Counted from the stretch's first letter, positions 1 through 8,672 are shown. The stretch: DNA of 52,558 bases from Komarekiella delphini-convector SJRDD-AB1 (GCF_014831675.1 NZ_VJXY01000050.1:1-52558), one strand, 5' to 3'. Numbers and translations: made by a program. The notes: generated by a model from the sequence alone, not told the origin.

Positions 1-79
1 CCCCATTCCCCATTCCCCATTCCCCAGTCCCCATTCCCCAGTCCCCATTCCCCAGTCCCCATTCCCCAGTCCCCAGTCC
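1..79. repeat. Heptanucleotide short tandem repeat (CCCCAxT)n
   Basis: About eleven head-to-tail heptamers, CCCCATT alternating with CCCCAGT, run from the window edge to just before the start codon at 82. Short tandemly repeated repetitive (STRR) heptamers are known from heterocystous cyanobacteria. The array is cut by the window edge, so its full length is unknown. Any ribosome-binding site of the next gene would have to lie in its last copies. Confidence 0.9.
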
Positions 80-81
80 TT

Positions 82-717
82 ATGTCTCCAAAGAAATCTC
101 CTCAACCCACACCAGTTGATAGCCGCATTCGTATACCTCAGCATTACCAACGACAACCTGTGATTTCGCGTTTGGTATCGCGTTATGGTATTAGCGTTAA
201 TATCACATCTGCGATGCTCACACCAACAGAAAACTACGGTTGGTTTGACTTACAGTTCCAAGGCAATCCAGAACACATCTGTAGTAGTCTGCTGTACTTG
301 CAGAAATTGGGAGTAGATTTGATACAGCTGAGTATTGCTGGGAGTGTGCAGCATGATTTGAGTTCTCAGCCATTTCCCAGCCAAAAACTCAATAAACAAG
401 AATTTGCACCTTTGGCTACGTCTTCGCACACTCAAGCTTACCAAGGCTATAGTGGTCAATCTCACCGACTGCGCTTGCAAATTTGCATCTTGAAAGATTA
501 TTACCAAACACCAGTTATCTCTGATTTGGTTTCCCGCTACGGCATAACAGTCAATATTATTGCGGCATCACTCCCAGCTAATCAGCAAGATGATGGTTGG
601 TTTGATTTGGATCTTTGGGGTAGACCACAACAACTTTTTTCTAGTTTCAATCACTTAGAAAAACTAAAGTTGCCACTATGGCTAGATGCGTCTTCTATGC
701 ATGGATATGTCCTTTAG
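82..717 (+). CDS. Tandem NIL-domain protein, likely accessory to sulfate ABC uptake
   Basis: A soluble 211-residue protein built of two copies of one domain. QPVISRLVSRYGISVNI (residues 25-41) is echoed by TPVISDLVSRYGITVNI (143-159), and GWFDLQFQG (53-61) by GWFDLDLWG (172-180). The pattern matches the NIL domain, a small ferredoxin-like fold also found at the C terminus of MetN-type ABC ATPases, where it binds a ligand and gates transport. It lies 102 bases upstream of a CysA-type ATPase on the same strand, so a sensory or accessory role in anion uptake is likely; this is inferred from context. A polar linker (about 92-127) separates the domains. The ATG follows directly on the tandem repeat array and no clear Shine-Dalgarno sequence is visible. 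Confidence 0.8.
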   Translation: MSPKKSPQPTPVDSRIRIPQHYQRQPVISRLVSRYGISVNITSAMLTPTENYGWFDLQFQGNPEHICSSLLYLQKLGVDLIQLSIAGSVQHDLSSQPFPSQKLNKQEFAPLATSSHTQAYQGYSGQSHRLRLQICILKDYYQTPVISDLVSRYGITVNIIAASLPANQQDDGWFDLDLWGRPQQLFSSFNHLEKLKLPLWLDASSMHGYVL

Positions 718-819
718 ATCTAATACCAGTTTGTAGTTAATATTTTAATTAAATACTTAAATTTGATCGACAAACAGTAGTTAAATATAGTTATGTACCA
801 AATTGAATGAGTAGAGAAC

Positions 820-1839
820 ATGGGAATTCGAGTAGAAAATATTTCTAAGCATTATGGAACTTTTCGTGCAGTTGATGATGTAAGTTTGGAGATTAAAAAT
901 GGATCTTTGGTGGCGTTATTAGGCCCTTCAGGTTCAGGAAAATCCACCTTACTAAGGATGATTGCGGGATTAGAAACACCAGATGCAGGTCAAATTTGGT
1001 TAGTGGGTGAAAATGCTACTTACCGCAGCGTACAACAACGCAATATTGGCTTTGTTTTTCAGCATTACGCGCTGTTTAAACACCTGACAGTGCGTGAGAA
1101 TATCGCCTTTTCTATGGATCTTCGTAAACATCCTAAACACCATGTACGACAACGCGTTGAGGAACTTTTAGAATTGGTACAGATGCAGGGATTTGGCGAT
1201 CGCTATCCTTCTCAGCTTTCTGGTGGTCAACGACAACGCGTAGCATTAGCACGCTCACTTGCTGTACAGCCTCCCATCTTGTTGTTAGATGAGCCTTTTG
1301 GGGCCTTAGATGCCAAAGTTCGCAAGGATTTGCGTGTTTGGTTACGCAATCTGCATTCTGAAGTTCATGTCACCACCGTATTCGTTACTCATGACCAAGA
1401 GGAAGCAATGGAAGTTGCTGACGAAATTGTAGTGATGAATCAAGGACGGGTAGAACAAGTTGGGAGTCCGGCTGAAATTTATGACAACCCAGCAACACTA
1501 TTTGTGATGAGTTTTGTTGGGCCTGTGAACGTCCTACCTAGTCATGTCGGTATCGTACCCAACAAAAATGCAACTTCTCCTAGTGACAAAGTTTTTTTGC
1601 GACCACATGATATTTTGATTAAGACCGAACCGAGTGAGAATGCCGTATCTGTGATTGTTGAAAGGATTATTCATCTAGGCTGGGAGATTCGTGTGGAGTT
1701 AGTTTTGCAGTCTGGTGAAACGCTCAATGCTTATCTGAGTCGAGAACAGTTCCATCAGCTTCAGCTACGAAAGGGACAACGTGTCTATATCCAACCGAAA
1801 CAAACGAAGGTGTTTTCTGCTGCTTATGCTTTAAGGTAA
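820..1839 (+). CDS. cysA: Sulfate/thiosulfate ABC transporter ATP-binding protein CysA
   Basis: A 339-residue ABC ATPase that energises sulfate/thiosulfate import at the inner face of the plasma membrane. Walker A GPSGSGKS is at residues 35-42, the Q-loop region at about 80, the signature LSGGQRQR at about 133-140, and Walker B with D-loop ([11 protein letters not shown]) at about 153-163, followed by the H-loop region [16 protein letters not shown]. The region after about 235 is the TOBE-like regulatory part of the CysA/PotA/MalK group, and length and order match CysA. The CysT/CysW permeases and SbpA binding protein are absent downstream and are probably upstream of the window. A related anion such as molybdate cannot be excluded by eye. 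ATG at 820 fits the family N terminus. Confidence 0.85.
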   Translation: MGIRVENISKHYGTFRAVDDVSLEIKNGSLVALLGPSGSGKSTLLRMIAGLETPDAGQIWLVGENATYRSVQQRNIGFVFQHYALFKHLTVRENIAFSMDLRKHPKHHVRQRVEELLELVQMQGFGDRYPSQLSGGQRQRVALARSLAVQPPILLLDEPFGALDAKVRKDLRVWLRNLHSEVHVTTVFVTHDQEEAMEVADEIVVMNQGRVEQVGSPAEIYDNPATLFVMSFVGPVNVLPSHVGIVPNKNATSPSDKVFLRPHDILIKTEPSENAVSVIVERIIHLGWEIRVELVLQSGETLNAYLSREQFHQLQLRKGQRVYIQPKQTKVFSAAYALR

Positions 1840-1861
1840 GAGTTCTGAATTATTGAGTGTA

Positions 1862-1891
1862 GAAACCGGGTTGCTGTGTAAATCCGGTTTC
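1862..1891 (+). terminator. Possible terminator hairpin after cysA
   Basis: GAAACCGG (1862-1869) and CCGGTTTC (1884-1891) form an 8-bp perfect stem with a 14-nt loop, 22 bases after the cysA stop. No T-run follows, so it may be a stabilising stem-loop rather than an intrinsic terminator. Confidence 0.4.
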
Positions 1892-2014
1892 GTAAGTATT
1901 CAAATTCATAACTCGTCTAAAATTCTTTAGAATTAACCCTAAGTATAGAAGGGATGCGTGGAGCGATCGCTAAAACTGATTAAGTTGTCAGATCACCCAC
2001 TAACCCAGACTCCA

Positions 2015-2443
2015 TCACTCCAGCATAAAAGTCTGCAAATAATCCAATGGAACTGTGAAGACATAATAGATCACTCCTATGCCAAGGAGAGCCACAGCCA
2101 AACTCGCAAGAATTATCCAACGGTCTGGCGGTTGATAGGTATCTTCGTCAATGTCTCGGCGAACAGCGAAATAATGCTGAGTTGAAAGTAATACTGTCAA
2201 GACACCCACCAAAGCGAACGCCAAACCCAACTTCCAGCCATTACCAGGAGGTTGTGGCGCTAATGGAGGACGGATAATACGCAAACGCACAATCAACACA
2301 CCAAAACCCATGAGCGCAATACCACTACGCATCCATGCTAGATAAGTGCGTTCATTCGCCAAATGATCCCGTATTCGATCTGACCTATACTTCTGTACTT
2401 TTTCTGATTTTTGTGTCTCTAATTTTTCTGCTTCTATCTTCAT
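2015..2443 (-). CDS. DUF202 (YidH-type) small membrane protein
   Basis: A 142-residue integral membrane protein. The N-terminal 20 residues are charged, followed by RDHLANERTYLAWMRSGIALMGFG, the typical opening of DUF202/YidH proteins (positions about 25-48), a second hydrophobic stretch around 70-86 and a third around 108-130, giving three helices. The molecular function of the family is unknown. It is transcribed toward cysA and stands alone. The ATG start at 2443 is supported by the family pattern beginning soon afterwards. Confidence 0.8.
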   Translation of the reverse strand: MKIEAEKLETQKSEKVQKYRSDRIRDHLANERTYLAWMRSGIALMGFGVLIVRLRIIRPPLAPQPPGNGWKLGLAFALVGVLTVLLSTQHYFAVRRDIDEDTYQPPDRWIILASLAVALLGIGVIYYVFTVPLDYLQTFMLE

Positions 2444-2650
2444 AGAATTTGCATTGTCGAATAATTGTTAAAACTGTTGAATACTTAATTAATATTTTCT
2501 CAAAAAAAATACAAAAAAAATAATATTTTTACATCAACAATATTTCTTGATTAACTCAGGCTACTTAATCAAATATATTTATCCAAATTGAATAATCGAT
2601 CATCTTGCTTATTCCGCTAGTAAGTTTAACTTTTTGGCGGGAGCAAGTCA

Positions 2651-2687
2651 AAAAATAAGAGCCAGAATTGCTCTGACTCTTATTTTT
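2651..2687 (-). terminator. Intrinsic terminator for the exported-protein gene at 2732-3352
   Basis: AAAAATAAGAG (2651-2661) and CTCTTATTTTT (2677-2687) are inverted repeats around a partly pairing centre. Read on the minus strand the stem ends in a T-run, 45 bases past the stop of the minus-strand gene. The plus-strand side is A/T-rich too, so it could act in both directions. Confidence 0.7.
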
Positions 2688-2731
2688 GTGTTATTCTTGC
2701 TTAATTAGCAAATTCAATTAGTACCAGTTAC

Positions 2732-3352
2732 TCAATCGTCAATTTTTGCATTGGTAATTCCGGCATCAAGCGCAGCTTGTAAATTATCAGGAATAAACCA
2801 GTTGGCTTCGCCAGACTTGAAAATATTCGCAGGTGGAAGATTAAATTCAGTCTCTCCAGTTTGGGGGTTACTTGTAGCAACTAACCGAGTTCCATGAACA
2901 ATCTTAAAAGCGCTAGCGGGTGTTCCTTCCTGTGCTTCTGTAGCAGCTTGACCGGGGATATAAACGCCTTGACAGTCCCACTCATCATCAGTTTCCGCAC
3001 CACTAGGTAGCAGATATAATTCATTATCGTAGGTTGAACGAGATTTTTTTGCTTTTTGACCGTAGACTAACAGCGTCTTTTCTGTTTCATTACGGCATAT
3101 TCCAACATTTTCACCAGTTTCAATGATATATTTCTGGAATTGTAAATTAGAGACTTTTTGTAGAATCTCTGGTGTAGCACCTTGTGTTTGTTTTTCTTGT
3201 AAGGCAGTATCTAGCGCCTTGGTGATTTCAATGTAATCTGGATCGTTTGCATATTTTTTTCCTGCCCAAGATGGTTGAGCAATCATCAAGTTTACCAGTA
3301 GCAATAAGCAAACAATAGTGATTTTGAAAACATTAGTTTTGAAAGTTTTCAT
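2732..3352 (-). CDS. Exported protein of unknown function
   Basis: A 206-residue protein with a classical signal peptide: a Lys-containing start, a hydrophobic core about residues 11-25 and a likely cleavage after SWA (about 30). The mature part is hydrophilic, begins with a short helix-prone segment (ITKALDTALQEK), and has two cysteines (in GICRNE and EWDCQG) that could form a disulfide in the periplasm. No family was recognised. It shares the minus strand with the CadD-like gene upstream (3466-4218) but 113 bases separate them, and the terminator at 2651-2687 closes the unit. A role connected with the neighbouring transporters is only a guess. Confidence 0.7.
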   Translation of the reverse strand: MKTFKTNVFKITIVCLLLLVNLMIAQPSWAGKKYANDPDYIEITKALDTALQEKQTQGATPEILQKVSNLQFQKYIIETGENVGICRNETEKTLLVYGQKAKKSRSTYDNELYLLPSGAETDDEWDCQGVYIPGQAATEAQEGTPASAFKIVHGTRLVATSNPQTGETEFNLPPANIFKSGEANWFIPDNLQAALDAGITNAKIDD

Positions 3353-3465
3353 GTATTTTTCCTTGTAGATTAGAAAAGATTTACTAGTTGTTAACTACCT
3401 AATTTAAGGTATTGCATGAGTATTTTTTCATCTATTTGTTGAGAATATTTATGTCTAATAGAAGT

Positions 3466-4218
3466 CTATTTTTGCTCAACTCTAGATAAAACTTCAGATT
3501 CAGGTGATCCCAAAGGAAATCTGTAAATTTCTTGCCATGCATTCCTACCTAAAATTAACAAGTAGGAGCCAAGACTTACACAAGTAATAACGACCAAGGC
3601 GGGAGTTTCTAAAGTGTGACTTTCCATCAAAATGGAAACACCCAATCCGATTAAGATAAAGGGAATAAAAGAATTGCCATAGCGAGTAATAACAGATGCG
3701 ATCGCACTTACCTGAGTTAAGCAATAGGCTGCATAACACCACATACCTACCATCACAAAAAACACGGTCAAAACAACCAGTAAGCTATCCCATGTATTGG
3801 TAGCAAACATTGGCATATAGATACTAATGTTGTCACCACCATTAGCAATTGTTACTGCTGCTACACCGTAGGTTTGGGGAGAGAGAAAATTGTACAACCA
3901 AGATTGAGAAGATTCGGGAGTTTTGGGATCTTCTCCATCGTCAGTCTCTTGATTTAGTAAACGACTGATACCAATGATGATCGGAACAATTCCGAGTAAA
4001 CCAATCCAGGATTCTGGTAGGATGAATTTGCTAAAAAAGCTAGGCAAACTTGCAATTACCAGCGCACTAAAACCCAGATATTGACCGATAACAATGTGGC
4101 GGCGGTGAAAGCAAGCATTTATTTGTGAGAAAAATAGCGATAAGATGACAATATCATCAAGATTTGTGGCAACGAAAGCAGTAAGTCCTGTAGGAATAGC
4201 AGTTAGTAATCCGCTCAT
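3466..4218 (-). CDS. CadD-like cadmium resistance family transporter, paralogue 1
   Basis: A 250-residue membrane protein with about six helices, of the CadD (Cad, LysE-superfamily-related) type. The two family hallmarks are visible: FVATNLDDIVILSLFFSQ at about 15-32 and TIANGGDNISIYMPMFA at about 123-139. Acidic residues inside membrane segments fit a cation path. Known CadD proteins confer cadmium and sometimes zinc resistance, but the substrate here is not shown. It is the first of four paralogues within 5 kb and is transcribed away from the LysR gene at 4800. It is somewhat longer than the others, with a polar C-terminal tail and an acidic linker (DDGEDPKTPESS) in the central loop. Confidence 0.8.
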   Translation of the reverse strand: MSGLLTAIPTGLTAFVATNLDDIVILSLFFSQINACFHRRHIVIGQYLGFSALVIASLPSFFSKFILPESWIGLLGIVPIIIGISRLLNQETDDGEDPKTPESSQSWLYNFLSPQTYGVAAVTIANGGDNISIYMPMFATNTWDSLLVVLTVFFVMVGMWCYAAYCLTQVSAIASVITRYGNSFIPFILIGLGVSILMESHTLETPALVVITCVSLGSYLLILGRNAWQEIYRFPLGSPESEVLSRVEQK

Positions 4219-4799
4219 TTATTGTGTCTCGTCAATGGTAGTGGTTCTCAACCATCTGTATCGGTGGGTAGCTGGGATGCTTGCTGATACGCAGGTTTAA
4301 AGTTTTGAATCTGGAATTACCTATTAGCGCTTGTCTTGCAGTGAAAAGGCAATTATTGTTGAAGTTTAAATTCTGTGATCATCAGCAAATTTTCTAGTTT
4401 ATAGATGTCCGATTACGGTTGAATCGAACTGGTGATTTGCCTTAATCAAGAATGCTGTATCAAGGGCATAGATTTACTTTATGGTTTACTTTCAATAAAA
4501 GCAAACAGTGTTTTTTGTTAAATCGATAGATTGAACTTATTGATTACAGATATGAACGCATCCAAGACCTTTTGGTTAAGGGGTAAAGGGGAAAGGGAAA
4601 AGATGAAATTTCTCCCTTACCCTTTAACCTTTTCTCAAATCTTAAAGGAGATAAGAAGTACTTATAAGGGAAAGTATTGTTACCGTATCCACATAATTGA
4701 AGAATATTTAAAATTATCTACAGTTTTCCGCCCAATCTGCCGTATAATACTTTTGTGGTATTCAAAATCACTATCCTACAAGCTTCTACCATAGCCAAA
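4219..4799. other. Divergent intergenic region between CadD-like 1 and lysR
   Basis: A 581-base spacer with no convincing gene. It holds an imperfect purine-rich inverted repeat at 4574-4630 (GGTTAAGGGG... against ...CCCTTTAACC) and a LysR-type candidate operator at 4746-4762. A short open frame around 4531-4794 has no start signal or protein-like composition. Confidence 0.5.
4746..4762. promoter_or_regulatory. Candidate LysR operator (AATAC-N7-GTATT)
   Basis: AATAC and GTATT form an inverted repeat with 7-bp spacing, giving the T-N11-A arrangement typical of LysR-family binding sites, 38 bases upstream of the lysR start. This position suits autoregulation and control of the divergent CadD-like gene. 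It is a single site, found by eye. Confidence 0.4.
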
Positions 4800-5735
4800 A
4801 TGACGCTGGAGCAGTTGCGAATCTTTTTAGCCGTTGCAGAAGTGTTGCACTTTACCCGCGCAGCTGAAGCACTTTATATTACTCAACCAGCAGTGAGTGC
4901 TGCTATTCAAACTTTAGAGACAGAATATGGTGTTAGGTTATTTCATCGCATTGGTCGTCATATTGAAATTACAGATGCGGGTAAATTATTGCAGGGTGAA
5001 GCGCAGAAAATTCTTGACCATGTAGAGTTAACAGAACGTGGTTTGAAGGAATTAAATAATTTGCAGCGGGGAGAGTTGAAATTGGGTGCAAGTCTCACAG
5101 TTGGGAACTATTGGCTACCCGAAAAAATTAGCCAGTTCAAGCAGTTATATCCCGGTATTTTTATCAACTGTAAGCTGGGTAATGCTGAAGAAATTTGTGA
5201 AGGGACTGCTGTTGGTATGTATGATTTAGGTTTAGTGACAGGAGAAATTAAGCCATCATTGCAGCAGTGTTTGGAGAAAGACAAAGTAGGAAGCGATCGC
5301 CTGCAAATTGTTGTTAGCAAATCTCACCCTTGGTTTCAGCGTACCGAGATTTATCTAGACGAATTACTCACTACAAATTGGGTAATGCGTGAATCAGGTT
5401 CCGGTGCACAACAAATGTTTCACCAAGCCTTACAAAGTTGGGGAATTGAACCCAGCCACTTGAATGTTGTACTCAACCTGAACACCAGTGAAATGGTGAA
5501 AGCAGTTGTAGAAAGTGGCGTTGGTGCGGCTGCACTTCCCGAATCTATGGTGAAAAAAGAATTGCAACTAGGAACACTACACGCTGTACGAATTATCGAT
5601 CCACAAAAACAATCTCCAAAGAGATTAGAAATTATCCAGCCTGTTTGGAAACTGAAACACCGTCAACGTTTTCATACACGGGTGATGACAGCTTTTGAAA
5701 ATATTCTCCTCGAAGAAAACGTGCAAGTTGCTTAA
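4800..5735 (+). CDS. LysR family transcriptional regulator
   Basis: A 311-residue regulator. The N-terminal winged helix-turn-helix (about 1-60) reads MTLEQLRIFLAVAEVLHFTR followed by AAEALYITQPAVSAAIQTLE, the LysR DNA-binding signature. The rest (about 90-300) is the periplasmic-binding-protein-like effector domain. The ATG at 4800 is chosen because LysR proteins begin a few residues before LEQLR; an upstream TTG-initiated extension would add 15 unlikely residues. The gene sits among four CadD-like transporter genes and is divergent from the first, so it probably regulates them. The effector is unknown. The pattern resembles the CbbR/CysB-like subgroup common in cyanobacteria, but assignment to RbcR, CmpR or NdhR is not justified. 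Confidence 0.88.
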   Translation: MTLEQLRIFLAVAEVLHFTRAAEALYITQPAVSAAIQTLETEYGVRLFHRIGRHIEITDAGKLLQGEAQKILDHVELTERGLKELNNLQRGELKLGASLTVGNYWLPEKISQFKQLYPGIFINCKLGNAEEICEGTAVGMYDLGLVTGEIKPSLQQCLEKDKVGSDRLQIVVSKSHPWFQRTEIYLDELLTTNWVMRESGSGAQQMFHQALQSWGIEPSHLNVVLNLNTSEMVKAVVESGVGAAALPESMVKKELQLGTLHAVRIIDPQKQSPKRLEIIQPVWKLKHRQRFHTRVMTAFENILLEENVQVA

Positions 5736-5831
5736 TATCAAGTTGTAATTTATCAAGTAATATTTTATCTAGATTAATATATTTATATTATTATTTAGAA
5801 CAATGAATATAAATTTTAAATGACATGAGTA

Positions 5832-6512
5832 TCATTCAACTGTTTTTTTTAGTAAAATTGTTAAACAAATAAAACTTGCTCCTAGCTTAAAAAGACTTAA
5901 AGTTCCAGTTTTTAAAACAATAAAACAGCCTAATACTATCAATATAAAAGGGAAAATATAACTACTATATCTACTTAAGATATTTGCAACTTTTACTTGA
6001 TAAGTAAATTTATACGCTAAATAACACCAAAGTGCTATTAATATAAAAAATACACCAATAATAATCACAAAATTTTCTAAATTACTACTAGCAAATAACG
6101 GCACATAGACGCTGATATTATCGCTTCCATTGGCGATAGTGATGGCTGCAACACTGTATGTCTGTGCATTAAAAATACTTGCTGTGTTTATATCTTGATA
6201 TTCTGCTGTTGCAACTATAACCTCTTGTGATACATCTTCCTCTCGATTGATCAAACTGCTGATACCTATCGCTACAGGTATTAATCCCAGCAATCCAATT
6301 AAATTAGGTGGTATGACTAATCCACCAAATAACCCTGGAAGACTGGCAATCACTAACACTGTAAAGCCTAAATATTGACCAGCAATAATGTGCCGACGCC
6401 TGAAGCTAGAATTTAGTTGAGAAAACAGCAGTAATAAAATAACGATATCATCAATATTGGTGGCAATGAAGGCTGAAATTCCAACTAAGAGTGTAGTAAT
6501 TAACTCACTCAT
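5832..6512 (-). CDS. CadD-like cadmium resistance family transporter, paralogue 2
   Basis: A 226-residue, about six-helix permease with the same hallmarks as its neighbours: FIATNIDDIVILLLLFSQ (about 15-32) and TIANGSDNISVYVPLFA (about 124-140). The second motif has GSDN where the others have GGDN. The stop lies 96 bases beyond the convergent lysR stop, and the start is only 65 bases from the divergent paralogue 3, so these two share one promoter region and are probably co-regulated. Substrate unknown; cadmium or another divalent cation is inferred from family membership. Confidence 0.8.
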   Translation of the reverse strand: MSELITTLLVGISAFIATNIDDIVILLLLFSQLNSSFRRRHIIAGQYLGFTVLVIASLPGLFGGLVIPPNLIGLLGLIPVAIGISSLINREEDVSQEVIVATAEYQDINTASIFNAQTYSVAAITIANGSDNISVYVPLFASSNLENFVIIIGVFFILIALWCYLAYKFTYQVKVANILSRYSSYIFPFILIVLGCFIVLKTGTLSLFKLGASFICLTILLKKTVE

Positions 6513-6577
6513 TTCAGTATATCCTGATTTGTTTGCTTAATATTTTATTGGTTAATCATTATTGCTGACAACCTCAC

Positions 6578-7237
6578 ATGAATAAAATTAGTACAATTAT
6601 CACTGAGGGAATTATTGCCTTTGTCGCCACCAATATTGACGACATTATCATACTATTGCTATTTTTTTCCCAGTTAAATACTCAATTTCGTCGTCGGCAT
6701 ATTTTCGTCGGTCAGTATCTTGGCTTTACTGCCATTATTATTGCCAGTTTACCAGGATTTTTTGGTGGTTTAATATTACCAAGAGCCTGGATAGGCTTGT
6801 TGGGCATACTACCAATAGCAATTGGAATTAAACAATTAATAAATCAAGAAACAGAAAATATAGAAGTTCAGACTGTAACTACTAATTTCAAACCGTCTAC
6901 TACCAGTAACCCTATACTATCTTTTATTTGGAGTGTTCTGAGTCCCCAAACTTACAAAGTTGCAGCAGTCACTTTTGCAAATGGTGGTGATAATATCGGC
7001 ATCTATATTCCTTTATTTGCTGGGAACAGTTTTGACAGTTTGCTAGTGATCCTGATTGTGTTTTTTATTATGGTAGGGATTTGGTGTGCTGTTGCTTACT
7101 TCTTAGCTCGTCAAGCTACAATTGCTTATATTTTAAGTCGCTATGGTAAAACCGCTGTGCCCTTTATATTGATTGGTCTAGGTTTGTACATTATGTATGA
7201 AAGGGGCACATTTACTCTATTACCTTGGCTAAAATAA
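6578..7237 (+). CDS. CadD-like cadmium resistance family transporter, paralogue 3
   Basis: A 219-residue, about six-helix permease. FVATNIDDIIILLLFFSQ (about 15-32) and TFANGGDNIGIYIPLFA (about 129-145) are the conserved motifs, and RRRHIFVGQYLGF is shared with paralogues 1 and 2. It is divergent from paralogue 2 across 65 bases. A long perfect inverted repeat (7319-7370) follows the gene. The high similarity of paralogues 1 to 3 suggests local duplication. Confidence 0.8.
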   Translation: MNKISTIITEGIIAFVATNIDDIIILLLFFSQLNTQFRRRHIFVGQYLGFTAIIIASLPGFFGGLILPRAWIGLLGILPIAIGIKQLINQETENIEVQTVTTNFKPSTTSNPILSFIWSVLSPQTYKVAAVTFANGGDNIGIYIPLFAGNSFDSLLVILIVFFIMVGIWCAVAYFLARQATIAYILSRYGKTAVPFILIGLGLYIMYERGTFTLLPWLK

Positions 7238-7318
7238 TAATCATTTTTTCTTACTCTGCCTTATCTGCGGCTATTTAAACTCCGCCTGTTGTCAGGAATT
7301 ATAGTACCACAGCACAGA

Positions 7319-7370
7319 ATTCAAAATCACCTAAAAACCTTTTAACCAGGGTTTTTAGGTGATTTTGAAT
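7319..7370. terminator. 21-bp perfect inverted repeat, terminator or mobile palindrome
   Basis: Arms 7319-7339 and 7350-7370 are perfectly complementary over 21 bp (core AAATCACCTAAAAACC) around a 10-base loop. It is 81 bases past the stop of CadD-like 3. No T-run follows directly, so it may be a small palindromic repeat that also stabilises the transcript end. Confidence 0.75.
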
Positions 7371-7672
7371 AGTGATTTTGTTTTTGCGAGTCTGTCGTAG
7401 TTGAATCCATTATTTTTATTTATCGTTTTAAAAAGAAAGAATATTTGCTCTTATTGAGTAGAAGGAAGTAGTATTTAGTTCAGATAAAGTTAAAGTATCT
7501 AGCTAAAAATAAATCATTAGTTGATTTGATAGCGATCGCTTCCAACAATTATAAAAAATAACTGTCTGCTACTGCTAGGCAAAACAGTTAAATAATCACC
7601 TAAGATGCCCTCAAATTAAAAGAGTAAAGCAGGGCTAGAAAAAACATAATTAAATTTTTGCGGACAACAATC
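7371..7672. other. Intergenic region upstream of CadD-like 4
   Basis: An A/T-rich spacer with one HIP1 site and the string TAAAGTTAAAGTAT at 7486-7499, which recurs at 9695-9708 in another transporter promoter region of this window. No coding frame with plausible initiation was seen. Confidence 0.4.
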
Positions 7673-8344
7673 ATGAGTTGGTTAATTGGTACTCTAATTA
7701 TCGGAATTTCTGCTGCTTTTGCAACTACATTTGATGATAATTTATATTTGACAGCTTTCTTTGGGAAAGTCAATCACACCTTTCGTCCTAAACATATTAT
7801 TATCGGCGAATTTTTGGGATTCACTGCACTAGTATTTGCTAGTCTTCCTGGCTTTTTCGGTGGTTTGGTCATTCCACATACCTGGATTGGATTACTAGGT
7901 TTTCTTCCAGTCGCCATTGGTATCAATCATCTTTTGAGCCGAGAAAATGACGAAGAAGCAGTACAAGCTGTGTCAGTTAACTTAAATTCTGCTAAACCTC
8001 AACGGCATAAAAAGTCACTATTAGCAACTCTACGCGACCCTCAAACTTACCGCGTTTCTGCTGTTACTATTGCCAATGGAGGAAACAATATTGGGATATA
8101 TGTGCCGTTGTTTGCCAGCAGCAATCTTCCAAGTTTAGGGGTAATTTTATCTGTTTGTTATTTCACAGTTGGATTGTGGTGTTTTCTATCTTATAACCTG
8201 ACTCGTAACCCCTTGATGCTTCCTATTCTAGCTCGCTACGGTCGAAAAGTCTTTCCTTTAGTATTAATCTGGTTAGGATTCTCTATCCTCATTAAAAGTG
8301 AAACCTATTTACTTTTACCTAGTATTGCAATGTTTTCCAATTAA
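7673..8344 (+). CDS. CadD-like family transporter, divergent paralogue 4
   Basis: A 223-residue, about six-helix permease of the same family but clearly diverged. The first motif is FATTFDDNLYLTAFFG instead of ATNxDDIxxLxxFFSQ, and the second is TIANGGNNIGIYVPLFA, with Asn replacing the conserved Asp of GGDN. Loss of an in-membrane acidic residue may change cation preference. ATG at 7673 (MSWLIG) is preferred over a TTG five codons upstream. It stands 435 bases from paralogue 3 and probably has its own promoter. Confidence 0.78.
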   Translation: MSWLIGTLIIGISAAFATTFDDNLYLTAFFGKVNHTFRPKHIIIGEFLGFTALVFASLPGFFGGLVIPHTWIGLLGFLPVAIGINHLLSRENDEEAVQAVSVNLNSAKPQRHKKSLLATLRDPQTYRVSAVTIANGGNNIGIYVPLFASSNLPSLGVILSVCYFTVGLWCFLSYNLTRNPLMLPILARYGRKVFPLVLIWLGFSILIKSETYLLLPSIAMFSN

Positions 8345-8400
8345 ATATTAGGTAATATTTCGCTCTCGATTCAACTGTAAATCATCATAAGGAAAAACTG

Positions 8401-8628
8401 ATGAATATTCCTAATTCAAAAAAGCTAACTTCCTAGATTTTCACTGCTACATTTATAGTATTTTCAACGGGATTTTCTCTGCTTGACCAGTCCAGCGCCA
8501 TAGCTCAATTACAAACATCATCTGCACCTATTGAATCTACATCTGCTCCCGAATTACTAATAGACATCTCCAAAAACGAATGTAGAGACGTAGCAGTGCT
8601 ACATCTCTACTGGATAACGTATATTTAA
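8401..8628 (+). pseudogene. Broken gene for an exported protein
   Basis: An ATG at 8401, preceded by AAGGAA, opens a frame reading MNIPNSKKLTS and then TAG at codon 12. The same frame continues without further stops to 8628, with a hydrophobic stretch (FTATFIVFSTGFSLL) and a signal-peptidase-like site (AIA before QLQTSS), that is, a signal peptide. The mature part is only about 40 codons, and from 8582 it consists of a dispersed palindromic repeat. This looks like the 5' end of a secreted-protein gene killed by a nonsense mutation and truncated at a repeat. The parent family was not recognised. Confidence 0.6.
8582..8610. repeat. Dispersed 29-bp palindrome, diverged copy
   Basis: Arms of 14 bp (GTAGAGACGTAGCA against TGCTACATCTCTAC, one mismatch) around one central base. 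It belongs to the same family as the two identical copies at 24493-24521 and 44273-44301. Confidence 0.8.
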
Positions 8629-8672
8629 TTTCACCAGATGTCTAATAAAAAATATTAAACGATGAATTTTAT

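Noticed and set aside
1-79. CRISPR-like array at the window start
   Set aside because: Units are contiguous 7-mers without spacers, the STRR type.
1958-2185. Plus-strand frame of 75 codons after cysA
   Set aside because: Lies antisense to the DUF202 gene, which has clear family motifs.
4531-4794. Frame of 87 codons upstream of lysR
   Set aside because: Overlaps a purine-rich inverted repeat and the lysR promoter region; composition is not protein-like.
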